A stretch of 64,000 nt of DNA from Streptomyces sp. Je 1-79 (GTDB lineage Bacteria > Actinomycetota > Actinomycetes > Streptomycetales > Streptomycetaceae): contig NZ_JAMGSL010000004.1 in assembly GCF_025195125.1 (NCBI RefSeq), positions 434,001-498,000 of the forward strand, read 5' to 3'. The translations under genes and the position numbers were made by a program. Position 1 is the first letter of the stretch; each line of letters starts with the position of its first letter. Shown piece by piece: positions 34,656 to 43,385 of the stretch. The notes under the pieces were generated by a model that was given only the letters and a program-made list of their open reading frames with translations, did not search any database and was not told the DNA's origin.

Positions 34656-36011
34656 TTGACCAGTGAGCTTCTGGCACCTCTCGATCTTGCTTTCTGGCAC
34701 CTCGAGTCCACCGAACACCCCATGCACCTGGGCGCCCTCGCCCACTTCGGCCCCCTCCCCGGCGGTGGCCGTCCGTCCGCCGTACTGGACCTGCTCGGCA
34801 GCCGCGCCGCCGCCATCCCGCGCCTGCGGATGCGGGTCCGCGACGTCCTGCTGCCCGTCGGCGGCGCCGCATGGAGCAACGACCCGCAGTTCGACGTAGG
34901 CCGCCATGTGCGCGAGATCGCGCTGCCCGGCGCCGACTTCGACGCCGAGAGCGCCCGCCTGGCAGGCGAGCTGATGGAACGGCCGGTCGAACGCGGACTG
35001 CCGCCCTGGGAGATGTACCTGCTCACCGGCGCGCCCGACGGCTCGTTCGCCGTCCTCGTCAAGCTCCACCACGCCCTCGCCGACGGCATGCGGGCCGTCG
35101 CCATCGGCGCCGGCATCTTCGACGAGATCGCCGCCGTCGCCCGCAGGGCGGGCGGCCGCCGGCCCCGCGCCGTACCCCCGCGCTCCTGGCTCCCCGGACC
35201 TGGCCGGCTCGTCGGCGCCGCCCGCGAACGCATCGGCGACCTCGGCCGGGCCGTCGAGGTCGGCGCCTCCGTGGTCGGCGCCTCCGTCGCGCGGGCCGGC
35301 CGGCTCGACGAACCCGCCGCGACCGCCCTGGCCGCCGACTCCAGCGGCACCCGCCGCGTCGCCACCGCGGTCCTCGACCTGGAACGCGTCCACCAGGTCC
35401 GCCGGACCTCCGGCGGTACCGCCAACGACGTTCTGCTTGCCGTGGTCGCCGGAGCCCTGCGCCGCTGGCTCGACGAGCGCGGCGCACCGCTGCCCGGCGC
35501 CGACCCCCGCGCGCTCGTCCCCGTCTCCCGCAGGCGGCCCGGCTCCCCGGCGGGCTCGGGCAACAGCCTCTCCGCCTACCTGCTCGCCCTGCCGGTCACC
35601 GAGCCCGACCCCGCCGCCCGGCTGGCCGCCGTACGCCGGGACATGGACCGCAACAAGGCCGACGGGCCGATGCGCGGCGCCGGGGCCCTGGCCGTCCTCG
35701 CCGACCAACTGCCCCCGCTCGCGCACCGTTTCGGCGCCCCGCTGGCCTCCGGGGCCGCGCGGCTCCTCTTCGACGTCCTGGTCACCAACGTGCCCCTGCC
35801 CCGCTCGGCCCTGTCCCTCGGCGGTGCCCCGCTGCGCACCCTCTTCCCGATGGCCCCGCTCGCCCGGGGCCAGGCGCTCGCCGTCGCCATGTCCCCGTAC
35901 GGCGGCCGGGTCCATGTCGGTCTGGTCGCCGACGGCAAGGCCGTCCCCGACCTCGACGCGCTGGCCGCCGCCCTCTCCGACGAACTCGAACTCCTCGAGA
36001 AGGCCCACTGA
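34656..36011 (+). CDS. Wax ester synthase/diacylglycerol acyltransferase (WS/DGAT)
   Basis: 451 residues with the family active site HHALADG near 137 (catalytic His-His with Asp-Gly), an N-terminal LDLAFWHLESTEHPMHLG and the later NDVLLAVVAGALRRWL and VTNVPLP motifs. It joins acyl-CoA to diacylglycerol or fatty alcohols, making the triacylglycerol stores of Streptomyces. Start TTG 34656 is inferred from GGACATGGGG upstream and from the family N-terminus; no better start exists close by. It is followed after 37 bases by the DNA glycosylase gene. Confidence 0.9.
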   Translation: MTSELLAPLDLAFWHLESTEHPMHLGALAHFGPLPGGGRPSAVLDLLGSRAAAIPRLRMRVRDVLLPVGGAAWSNDPQFDVGRHVREIALPGADFDAESARLAGELMERPVERGLPPWEMYLLTGAPDGSFAVLVKLHHALADGMRAVAIGAGIFDEIAAVARRAGGRRPRAVPPRSWLPGPGRLVGAARERIGDLGRAVEVGASVVGASVARAGRLDEPAATALAADSSGTRRVATAVLDLERVHQVRRTSGGTANDVLLAVVAGALRRWLDERGAPLPGADPRALVPVSRRRPGSPAGSGNSLSAYLLALPVTEPDPAARLAAVRRDMDRNKADGPMRGAGALAVLADQLPPLAHRFGAPLASGAARLLFDVLVTNVPLPRSALSLGGAPLRTLFPMAPLARGQALAVAMSPYGGRVHVGLVADGKAVPDLDALAAALSDELELLEKAH

Positions 36012-36048
36012 ACGCGCGTCCCGACGACGGCTGCGGCAGGGTGGAGCC

Positions 36049-36921
36049 ATGCCCGAACTGCCCGAGGTGGAAGCGCTGCGAGAGTTCCTCGCCGAGCATC
36101 TGGTGGGCAAGGAGATCGCCCGTGCCCTGCCCGTCGCGATCAGTGTGCTCAAGACGTACGACCCGCCCCTGAGCGCCGTCGAGGGCGCCGCCGTCACCGG
36201 GGTCGCCCGGCACGGCAAGTTCCTGGACATCGCCACCGACGGCGCTGAGGGGCGGCTCCACCTCCTGGTCCACCTGGCGCGCGCGGGCTGGCTCCAGTGG
36301 AAGGACCCCCTGCCGTCCGGTGTGCCCCGCCCCGGCAAGGGCCCCCTCGCCCTGCGGACCGCGCTCACCGGCGGCGACGGCTTCGACCTCACCGAGGCGG
36401 GGACCACCAAACGCCTCGCCGTCCACCTGGTCCGTGACCCGCAGGACGTCCCCGGCGTCGCCCGCCTCGGCCCGGACCCGCTCGCCCGGGAGTTCGACCT
36501 CGCCGCCTTCACCGCCCTGCTGACCGGCGAGCGGCGGCAGCTGAAGGGCGCCCTGCGCGATCAGAGCCTGATCGCCGGCATCGGCAACGCGTACAGCGAC
36601 GAGATCCTGCACGCGGCGAGGATGTCGCCCTTCAAGCCGACCCAGAATCTGACCGAGGCCGAGACCGCCGTCCTCTACGAGGCGATGCGCACCACGCTGC
36701 GCGAGGCCGTCGAACGCTCCCACGGCCTCGCCGCCGGCCGGCTCAAGGCCGAGAAGAAGAGCGGACTGCGGGTCCACGGACGGACCGGCGAACCCTGCCC
36801 CGTCTGCGGAGACACCATCCGCGAGGTCTCCTTCAGCGACTCGTCGCTCCAGTACTGCCCCACCTGCCAGACCGGCGGCACGCCCCTCGCCGACCGCCGG
36901 ACGTCCAAGTTCCTGAAATAG
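36049..36921 (+). CDS. Fpg/Nei-family DNA glycosylase
   Basis: 290 residues. Begins MPELPEVE, in which Pro1 of the mature protein and Glu2 carry out base removal and strand cleavage; HGKFLDI gives the beta-hairpin Lys, QSLIAGIGNAYSDEILHAA the helix-two-turn-helix, and EPCPVCG...YCPTCQ a C-terminal zinc finger. It removes oxidised bases from DNA in base excision repair. The exact lesion preference of this clade cannot be told from sequence. ATG 36049 has GGTGGAG upstream at four bases. Confidence 0.92.
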   Translation: MPELPEVEALREFLAEHLVGKEIARALPVAISVLKTYDPPLSAVEGAAVTGVARHGKFLDIATDGAEGRLHLLVHLARAGWLQWKDPLPSGVPRPGKGPLALRTALTGGDGFDLTEAGTTKRLAVHLVRDPQDVPGVARLGPDPLAREFDLAAFTALLTGERRQLKGALRDQSLIAGIGNAYSDEILHAARMSPFKPTQNLTEAETAVLYEAMRTTLREAVERSHGLAAGRLKAEKKSGLRVHGRTGEPCPVCGDTIREVSFSDSSLQYCPTCQTGGTPLADRRTSKFLK

Positions 36922-36944
36922 CGCCCTCCCTTAGACTCCGCCGC

Positions 36945-37733
36945 ATGCTGCGCGTACTGGCCGTCGACGACGAAGAGCCGGCCCTCGGGGAACTGCTCTA
37001 CCTCCTCCGTGCCGATCCGCGGATCCGCAGCGCCGAGGGCGCCACCGACGCCACCGGGGCGCTGCGCAGGATCGGCCGGGCCCTGGAGGCCGGTCCCGAC
37101 AGCGACGAGGCCGTCGACGTCGTCTTCCTCGACATCCACATGGCCGGTCTCACCGGCCTCGACCTCGCCCGGCTGCTCGCCGGTTTCGCCCGGCCGCCGC
37201 TGATCGTCTTCGTCACGGCGCACGAGGGGTTCGCGGTACAGGCCTTCGACCTCAAGGCCGTGGACTACGTCCTCAAGCCGGTGCGCCGCGAGCGGCTCGC
37301 CGAGGCGGTCCGCCGCGTCCGCGAGCTGGTGCACGCCCCCGCGGCCCCCGCCACGCCGGCGGTCCCCGCGACGGCGGCCGCGCCCGCCGCCGTCGCGGCG
37401 CCCGAGCAGATCCCGGTCGAACTCGGCGGGGTCACCCGCTTCGTCGCCGTCGACGACATCGCCTACGTCGAGGCCCAGGGCGACTACGCGCGTCTGCACA
37501 CGGACGAGGGCAGTCACCTGGTCCGTATCCCGCTCTCCACCCTGGAGGAGCGCTGGGCCGCCCGGGGCTTCGTCCGGATCCACCGCAGCCACCTCGTCGC
37601 ACTCGCCCGCATCGACGAACTCCGGCTCGACGGCGGGGCCACCTCCGTCCGCGTCGGCAGCACCGAGCTCGCCGTCAGCCGTCGCCATGCCCGCCAGCTG
37701 AGGGACCTCCTCATGCGCCGCGCGGGCGGCTGA
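36945..37733 (+). CDS. LytTR-family response regulator
   Basis: 262 residues: receiver domain (1-125) with acidic pair VDDEEP, phospho-acceptor Asp in VVFLDIHM (near 65), Thr in FVTAHEG and Lys in YVLKPVR; then an Ala/Pro-rich linker (~130-160) and a LytTR DNA-binding domain (~162-258: DDIAYVEAQGDYARLHT, FVRIHRSHLVAL). It should pair with the LytS-like kinase encoded at 40122-41327; the genes between them encode a symporter and its partner, so the system probably senses and controls uptake of the transported acid. Confidence 0.92.
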   Translation: MLRVLAVDDEEPALGELLYLLRADPRIRSAEGATDATGALRRIGRALEAGPDSDEAVDVVFLDIHMAGLTGLDLARLLAGFARPPLIVFVTAHEGFAVQAFDLKAVDYVLKPVRRERLAEAVRRVRELVHAPAAPATPAVPATAAAPAAVAAPEQIPVELGGVTRFVAVDDIAYVEAQGDYARLHTDEGSHLVRIPLSTLEERWAARGFVRIHRSHLVALARIDELRLDGGATSVRVGSTELAVSRRHARQLRDLLMRRAGG

Positions 37734-37771
37734 CCGGCCGAGCCGCGCGGAGGCGACCCCCGGAAGCCGGC

Positions 37772-37846
37772 CCGCCGCCTCCACCGTGCGTGGACCCCGC
37801 CGCCTCCACCGTGCGTGATCCCCGCCGCCTCTACCGTGCGTGAACA
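37772..37846 (+). repeat. Three tandem 25-bp repeats
   Basis: Units begin at 37772, 37797 and 37822 and share CCGCCGCCTCCACCGTGCGT with one or two changes in the third copy. They lie between the LytTR regulator stop and the DUF485 gene. LytTR proteins bind pairs of direct repeats, so these could be the target of the neighbouring regulator; slippage product without function is the alternative. Confidence 0.75.
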
Positions 37847-37893
37847 CCGCTGCGTAGACTCCGTGGACTCCACAGCCCCTGCGAGGTCGACAG

Positions 37894-38334
37894 ATGCCGG
37901 AGCGGACACCGACGTCCGAGGAACCACCGCCGCGCCGGCCCCGGCGCGAGACGGTCACGCGCGCCTCCGCGCTCCGTCACAGCGGTCTGCCCCGGCAGCG
38001 CTTCCCCGGCCACCCGCCCTCTCCCGGCCGCCGGCCGGGGGGACCCCCACCTCGCACCGCTCGCTCGGAGATCAGCGAGCAGACCACCCTCGGCCACACC
38101 TACGTCCGCTCCCTGATGCGGAGCCAGCTGCGGGCCGCCCTCACCGCGCTCGGCGCGCTCGCCCTGTGCGTCGGCCCCCTGCCCCTGCTGCTCGCGCTCC
38201 CCGCCCCCGAGGCCGTCGTCTGGATCGCGCTCGGCATCGGCGTCTACCCGGTCATCTGGGCCGTCGCCCACTGGTACGTCCGCCGGGCCGAACGCAACGA
38301 ACACGACTTCACCGTCCTCGTCGAGGGCCGCTGA
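37894..38334 (+). CDS. DUF485-type small membrane protein, symporter partner
   Basis: 146 residues. The C-terminal half has two hydrophobic helices (AALTALGALALCVGPLPLLL and AVVWIALGIGVYPVIWAVAH) and a short cytoplasmic end, the form of DUF485/YjcH proteins that precede ActP acetate symporters. The first ~65 residues are Arg/Pro-rich and may be an overcalled extension; the true start could be further in, before SEISEQTTLGHTYVRSLM. It is followed after 18 bases by the symporter. Confidence 0.75.
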   Translation: MPERTPTSEEPPPRRPRRETVTRASALRHSGLPRQRFPGHPPSPGRRPGGPPPRTARSEISEQTTLGHTYVRSLMRSQLRAALTALGALALCVGPLPLLLALPAPEAVVWIALGIGVYPVIWAVAHWYVRRAERNEHDFTVLVEGR

Positions 38335-38352
38335 CCGCGGGGGCACGACGAG

Positions 38353-40125
38353 ATGAACCACACCTACGCGGTGGCCGCCGTCACCGCCGTCGTCCTGGCG
38401 ACCGTGCTCATCGGCGCCCTCGGCCTGCGGATATCCCGTACGACCTCCGACTTCTACGTGGCCTCCCGCACCGTACGGCCCGGCCTCAACGCCGCCGCGA
38501 TCAGCGGCGAGTACCTCTCCGCCGCCTCCTTCCTCGGCATCGCCGGCCTCGTCCTCGTCCAGGGCCCGGACATGCTCTGGTACCCGGTCGGCTACACCGC
38601 CGGCTATCTGGTCCTCCTCGTCCTCGTCGCCGCCCCGCTCCGCCGCTCGGGGGCGTACACCCTCTCCGACTTCGCCGAGGCCCGGCTCGAGTCCCCGCCC
38701 GCCCGGCGGCTCGCCAGCCTCCTCGTCGTCGGCATAGGCTGGCTCTATCTGCTCCCGCAGCTCCAGGGCGCGGGACTCACCCTGGAGATCCTCACCGGCG
38801 CGCCCGACTGGGTCGGCGGACTCCTCGTCGCCGTCGTCGTCACCGGCATCGTCGCCGCGGGCGGCATGCGCAGCATCACCTTCGTCCAGGCCTTCCAGTA
38901 CTGGCTGAAGCTCACCGCCCTGCTCGTGCCCGCGCTCTTCCTGACCGCCGCCTGGTTCGGCGACGACGCGCCCCGCGTCCGCTTCGACGCGCCTGCCGTC
39001 TTCCGCGAGCACACCACCGTGAAGGTCGCCGACACCGTACGGATCGAGCTCGACGCCCCGCTCACGCTCACCGTCACCGGCCGCGTCGACGCCCTCCCGT
39101 ACGAGGGGCGGGCCGTCACCCTCGACGAGGGCGCCCACCGCGTCGAGGGCGGCACCGAACTCGCCTTCCCCGAAGGCGCGCCGGTCCCCGCCCGGGCCTC
39201 CACCGGAGCCGATCCCCTCGGCTGGTCCCAGCCCCTGGCCGGCGGCCGCGACGGCCACCAGCTCTACGCCACGTACGGGCTGATCCTCGCCACCTTCCTG
39301 GGCACCATGGGACTGCCCCATGTCGCGGTCCGCTTCTACACCAGCCCCCACGGCCGGGCGGCGCGCCGGACCACCCTGGTCGTCCTCGGCCTCGTCGGCG
39401 CGTTCTATCTCCTGCCGCCGGTGTACGGGGCGCTCGGGCGGATCTACGCCCCCGAACTGGCGCTCACCGGAGCAGCCGACGCCGCCGTGCTCGTCCTGCC
39501 CGAGCGGATGCTCGGCGGAGTCCTCGGCGACCTGCTGGGCGCGCTCCTGGCGGGCGGGGCCTTCGCCGCCTTCCTCTCCACCGCCTCCGGACTGACGATG
39601 GCCGTCGCCGGGGTCCTCACCCAGGACGTGCTGCCCTCCCGCGGTGTACGGCACTTCCGGCTGGCGACCCTGCTCGCCATGGCCGTACCGCTGACCGCCG
39701 GGATCTTCGCCTCGAAGGTCCCGGTCGCGGACGCCGTCGGCCTGGCGTTCGCGGTCTCCGCCTCCTCCTTCTGCCCGCTGCTCGTCCTCGGCATCTGGTG
39801 GCGCGGACTCACCCCGCCGGGCGCCATGGCCGGGCTGGTCCTCGGCGGCGGCTCCGCCCTCACGGCGGTGATGGCGACCCGCGCCGGCCTGCCGGACGCG
39901 GGCTGGCCGCACACCCTCATGGCCTGGCCCGCGGTCTGGTCGGTGCCGCTGGGCTTCCTCACGATGATCCTGGTGTCGCTCGCCACCCCCCGCCACATCC
40001 CGGCCGGCACACCGGCGCTCCTGGCCCGGCTGCACCTGCCGGAGGAACTGGCCTCCCGGCCCGAACCGGTGCGCCATGGAGCGGGGCCCGGCGGACCGGG
40101 CGAGACGCGGGGGGCCGAGCGGTGA
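38353..40125 (+). CDS. Solute:sodium symporter (ActP/MctC-like monocarboxylate transporter)
   Basis: 590 residues with about 13 transmembrane helices. Family marks include SDFYVASRTVRPGLNAAAISG, EYLSAASFLG, GYTAGYLVLLVLVAAPLRRS and AFAAFLSTASGLTMAVAG. A mainly beta extracellular insertion occurs at about 210-300. Members import acetate, pyruvate or related acids with sodium. The stop overlaps the start of the sensor kinase (GTGA), tying expression of transporter and sensor. Cargo cannot be fixed from the sequence. Confidence 0.88.
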   Translation: MNHTYAVAAVTAVVLATVLIGALGLRISRTTSDFYVASRTVRPGLNAAAISGEYLSAASFLGIAGLVLVQGPDMLWYPVGYTAGYLVLLVLVAAPLRRSGAYTLSDFAEARLESPPARRLASLLVVGIGWLYLLPQLQGAGLTLEILTGAPDWVGGLLVAVVVTGIVAAGGMRSITFVQAFQYWLKLTALLVPALFLTAAWFGDDAPRVRFDAPAVFREHTTVKVADTVRIELDAPLTLTVTGRVDALPYEGRAVTLDEGAHRVEGGTELAFPEGAPVPARASTGADPLGWSQPLAGGRDGHQLYATYGLILATFLGTMGLPHVAVRFYTSPHGRAARRTTLVVLGLVGAFYLLPPVYGALGRIYAPELALTGAADAAVLVLPERMLGGVLGDLLGALLAGGAFAAFLSTASGLTMAVAGVLTQDVLPSRGVRHFRLATLLAMAVPLTAGIFASKVPVADAVGLAFAVSASSFCPLLVLGIWWRGLTPPGAMAGLVLGGGSALTAVMATRAGLPDAGWPHTLMAWPAVWSVPLGFLTMILVSLATPRHIPAGTPALLARLHLPEELASRPEPVRHGAGPGGPGETRGAER

Positions 40126-41327
40126 GCGGGATCGCGCTCGCGGCCTCGGCCGCCGTCGGGGCCGTGCTCCTCGCCGTCGGCTTCGTCCTCGGACGGCTCG
40201 CCGCCCGCCGCGGGGACCGGGCCGACCTCGACCTCGGCACCCCCGTCGAACGGGCCACCTTCCACACCCTGCACACCGCCTCGCTCGCCGCCCCGCCGCT
40301 GCGCGCGGGACTCACCGAGGACACCGCGCGCAAGGCCGTCCGGCGGCTGCGCTCGCTCCTCGGGACGGAGACGCTCTGCCTCACCGACCGGTCCGCCGTC
40401 CTCGCCTGGGACGGTCCGGGCGAGAGCCACCACCGCGAACACGTGATGGAGCAGGTCGCCGGCATCCTCGACTCCGGGCGCAGCCTCTCCGCGCACACCG
40501 GCTGCGACGAGGTCGACTGTCCGCTGCGCTGGGCGGTCATCGCCCCGCTCACCGGCGAGGACGGGGTGCTCGGGGCGCTCGTGGCCTATGGATCACGGGA
40601 GTCGGCCGTGCTCGTACGGGCCGCCACGGAAGTCGCCCGCTGGGTCTCCGTCCAGCTCGAACTCGCCGAACTCGACCGCTCACGGACCCGGATCGTTGAG
40701 GCCGAGATCCGCGCCCTGCGCGCCCAGATCTCCCCGCACTTCATCTTCAACTCCCTCGCCGCCATCGCCTCGTTCGTCCGCACCGACCCCGAACGGGCGC
40801 GGGAGCTGCTCCTGGAGTTCGCCGACTTCACCCGCTACTCCTTCCGCAGGCACGGCGAGTTCGCCCATCTCGCCGACGAACTGCGCGCCATCGAGCAGTA
40901 CCTGGCGCTCGCCGGTGCCCGGTTCGGCGACCGGCTCAAGGTCACGCTGCAGATCGCGCCCGAAGTGCTGCCGGTGACCCTGCCGTTCCTCTGTCTCCAG
41001 CCGCTGGTGGAGAACGCCGTGAAGCACGGCCTGGAGGACAGTGTGAACGCCTGCCGGGTCACGATCGCGGCCCGCGACGCGGGGGCGGAGGCGGTCGTCG
41101 TGATCGAGGACGACGGCGTGGGCATGGACCCGGACGTGCTGCGCGCGGTCCTGCTGGGGGAGCGTCCCACGGGCTCGGGGATCGGACTGTCCAACGTCGA
41201 CGAGCGGCTGCGCCAGGTGTACGGGGCGGAGCACGGACTCGTCATCGAGACCGGGCTCGGCGCGGGGATGAAGGTGACGGTACGGATTCCCAAGTACCGC
41301 CCCGGAGTTCACCCGACGGCCTCCTAG
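40122..41327 (+). CDS. LytS-like sensor histidine kinase
   Basis: 401 residues: one N-terminal transmembrane helix (ALAASAAVGAVLLAVGFVLG), a GAF-like sensory region (~45-180) containing an unusual TGCDEVDCPLRW Cys pair, then the His_kinase domain with phospho-acceptor His in ISPHFIFNSLAAI (near 208) and a HATPase domain (LQPLVENAVKHGL, IEDDGVGMD, GSGIGLSNV). GTG 40122 overlaps the symporter stop. With the LytTR regulator three genes earlier it forms a LytS-LytR type pair. Confidence 0.9.
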   Translation: MSGIALAASAAVGAVLLAVGFVLGRLAARRGDRADLDLGTPVERATFHTLHTASLAAPPLRAGLTEDTARKAVRRLRSLLGTETLCLTDRSAVLAWDGPGESHHREHVMEQVAGILDSGRSLSAHTGCDEVDCPLRWAVIAPLTGEDGVLGALVAYGSRESAVLVRAATEVARWVSVQLELAELDRSRTRIVEAEIRALRAQISPHFIFNSLAAIASFVRTDPERARELLLEFADFTRYSFRRHGEFAHLADELRAIEQYLALAGARFGDRLKVTLQIAPEVLPVTLPFLCLQPLVENAVKHGLEDSVNACRVTIAARDAGAEAVVVIEDDGVGMDPDVLRAVLLGERPTGSGIGLSNVDERLRQVYGAEHGLVIETGLGAGMKVTVRIPKYRPGVHPTAS

Positions 41328-41426
41328 CCTCCGGGCGAGACGTCCCCGACGATGCCTCGGGGCGGGCCCCCGACCGTGCGCCCGGGCGGTGCCCCGACCG
41401 ACCGTGCGTCCCGGCGGTGCCGCCGA

Positions 41427-41933
41427 TCAGTAGAGATGCAGTGCCAGATGACCGAGCGGAAGTCCCAACTTCCAGGCGGGCATCCACACATGAGAGGACT
41501 CGTCCACGGGCAGACAGCCGAACCCGGCCGGCGGCAGTCCGCCCAGGTCGGCCGCGCGCACCGTCGTCGCCTCCAGAAGGCGCCAGGTCTCGCGGGCCAT
41601 GGCGAGGTCGGGGCCCATGTCACCCGCACGGTCCCGCTCGGCGAGCCGCGCGCGGACCCACTCCGGCCAGGGGTGCTCGTACGCGGTCCTGGACAGCCAC
41701 TCGTCGAGCCGGCCCGCCGCCCGGGCCCCGCCGTAGGCCGGCGCCCCCTCGCAGAGGTGGATGGTGAGCGCGAGCGTCTGCCGCCCGGCCCGGTACTCCA
41801 GGGTGCCGGGCGCGACCAGGCAGCCCGCGCGCAGCAGGTCGTCGGCTATGAACTCGGCACACAGCCACGCCATCGGGACGGCAAGCCCGCCTCCGCTGGT
41901 GCCGTTCGTACTCTCGGGCAGCAACGCTCCCAC
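41427..41933 (-). CDS. Hypothetical protein
   Basis: 168 residues from GTG 41933, which follows GGAGAAG directly. The frame runs on to 42068, but the added part contains promoter-like, lower-GC sequence. Visible elements are AVPMAWLCAEFIADDLLRAG, an ATTVRAADLGGLPPAGFGCL stretch and a Leu/His-rich end WKLGLPLGHLALHLY. Several Trp; no signal or membrane helix. I do not recognise the family. Confidence 0.55.
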   Translation of the reverse strand: MGALLPESTNGTSGGGLAVPMAWLCAEFIADDLLRAGCLVAPGTLEYRAGRQTLALTIHLCEGAPAYGGARAAGRLDEWLSRTAYEHPWPEWVRARLAERDRAGDMGPDLAMARETWRLLEATTVRAADLGGLPPAGFGCLPVDESSHVWMPAWKLGLPLGHLALHLY

Positions 41934-42122
41934 CTTCTCCCGGACAGTGTCGGTCGGCGATCCCGACCACGAGCCTCCACCGTGGAAGACGCGCGCGGGT
42001 CGCTCTTTACTCAACTCGCCGGTGTGGTTTCGGATACGTTTCTCCGCCGGATCGGTGCCCGTGTGCACCAGGGAGGCGGAGGGGGACTCCCGAGGCGGAA
42101 GGTGCGGCGGAACGGCGGCGCC

Positions 42123-42542
42123 TCAGCCGAGGAGCGCGTACACCGCCGTCGCGTGCGCGGCCGTCTCCTCCGTGCCCTCGGCCGTCATCGTGATGTCGGC
42201 GAACGCCATCGTCCGGCCCGCCTTGGTGAGCCGTGCCCGCACCAGCACGTCCGTACCGAGCACGGCCCGCTGGAAGCTGATGGACTGCTGCACCGTCGTC
42301 ATCGGCACGAAGCCGCCGCGGGCCGCCGCGACCGCGATCACCGTCGCCGTGTCGGCGGCGGCCATCAGCGCCTGACCGGACAGGCCCCCGCCCTCCCGGG
42401 CGAGCCGGTCGGACCAGGGGAGGCGCAGCACCGCCTCCCGGTCGTCGACCGAGACCACCGAGAGTCCCAGGTCGAGCACCCAGGGCGCGAAGTTGTCGGC
42501 GAGTACCTTTTCCGCGGCGGCGGGAGTCAGCGTCGGCGTCAC
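42123..42542 (-). CDS. PaaI-type hotdog thioesterase family protein
   Basis: 139 residues with a hotdog fold: LPWSDRLAREGGGLSGQALM (active-site region with Gly and Gln), AADTATVIAVAAARGG, MTTVQQSISFQRAV and a long final strand TMAFADITMTAEG. PaaI-like proteins hydrolyse acyl- or aryl-CoA esters. GTG 42542 is chosen because the frame start at 42578 lies in the preceding sigma-factor gene. The sigma gene ends four bases upstream, so the two are probably one transcript. Confidence 0.82.
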   Translation of the reverse strand: MTPTLTPAAAEKVLADNFAPWVLDLGLSVVSVDDREAVLRLPWSDRLAREGGGLSGQALMAAADTATVIAVAAARGGFVPMTTVQQSISFQRAVLGTDVLVRARLTKAGRTMAFADITMTAEGTEETAAHATAVYALLG

Positions 42543-42546
42543 AGGG

Positions 42547-43125
42547 TCATTGTGCGGCCGCGGTACGGGGCCGGGCAACGGCGCGGTGCGGCGGCCGGTA
42601 GTCGGGCAGCCGGTGGCCGAGCTGCCGCAGCGCGTAGTGCGAGCGGGACTTGACCGTCCCGGCGGGGATGCCGAGGTCGGCCGCGGCCTCGTTGACGGTC
42701 AGACCGCGGAAGTAGAGCCGGACCAGGACCGCGCGGTGCTCCGGGCTGAGGCCCCTGACGGCCTCGCGGACGTCGAGCGCGGCGACCGCGGACTCCGTGG
42801 CGTCCGCCGGGTCGGGGGTGGCGGCGAGCATCCCGTCGCCGATCTCGGCGGGCCGGGCGAGCCGGGAGCGCCGGGCGTCGATGGCGAGGCGCCGGGCCAC
42901 GGTGAAGAGCCAGGGGCGCATCGAGTCGTAGGGGCCGGCGAAGGCCTCCGGGTGGAGCCAGGCACGGACCAGCGTCTCCTGGACCAGGTCCTCCGCGCGC
43001 TGCTGGTCGCCATAGGTCAGCCCGAGCAGAAAGCCGAGGAGGGCCTGGCCGTGGTCGCGCTGCAGCTCCGCGAGCGCCCGCTCGTCCGTCGTCGCCGTCT
43101 CCGTCGTCACGGTCGCCGTCGTCAT
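42547..43125 (-). CDS. ECF-like sigma-70 family RNA polymerase sigma factor
   Basis: 192 residues with region 2 (QALLGFLLGLTYGDQQRAED then LVQETLVRAW, SMRPWLFTVARRLAID) and region 4 (LSPEHRAVLVRLYFRGLTVN, EAAADLGIPAGTVKSRSHYA). No anti-sigma gene is adjacent; a thioesterase gene follows at four bases. ATG 43125 has AGGAGAGG about eleven bases upstream; the frame extends to 43176. A ~25-residue Pro/Arg/Ala tail follows region 4. Confidence 0.9.
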   Translation of the reverse strand: MTTATVTTETATTDERALAELQRDHGQALLGFLLGLTYGDQQRAEDLVQETLVRAWLHPEAFAGPYDSMRPWLFTVARRLAIDARRSRLARPAEIGDGMLAATPDPADATESAVAALDVREAVRGLSPEHRAVLVRLYFRGLTVNEAAADLGIPAGTVKSRSHYALRQLGHRLPDYRPPHRAVARPRTAAAQ

Positions 43126-43312
43126 GCTCCACACCTCTCCTGCCGGCTCGTCGTCCCGGGGCGTATACGAACGCATGCGGGCGACGAGGGACAGGGAACG
43201 GACAACTGTCTGCGACGAGCGGTCGCACCGAGCGGCGAATGGTGCGATGAGCGGTCAGGCGGAGTCGCTTCATCCGTTCAAGCGGGGTTTGGGGCGAATG
43301 GGGCTTTGGCCC

Positions 43313-43339
43313 TTGACTAGGGCAATCATCCCCTGTCAA
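43313..43339. promoter_or_regulatory. Dyad/promoter-like element between sigma-factor and CapA genes
   Basis: TTGAC (43313-43317) and GTCAA (43335-43339) with flanking AGGG and CCCC form an imperfect inverted repeat. Either strand gives a TTGAC -35-like box, so it may be a shared operator or part of the CapA promoter 47 bases before its start. Confidence 0.35.
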
Positions 43340-43385
43340 TTCATCAGGAAAGCTGTTTATCCGATGAATCGGGCGGAGTCGGTAG

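Noticed and set aside
31858..34872. 1004-codon open frame on the minus strand
   Set aside because: It lies antisense to the lipoprotein and SpoIIE-phosphatase genes, both with clear domains; its translation is low-complexity Arg/Gly/Val text typical of shadow frames in GC-rich DNA.
37831..40077. 748-codon open frame on the minus strand
   Set aside because: Antisense to the DUF485 and symporter genes; composition rich in Gly/Glu/Arg without motifs.
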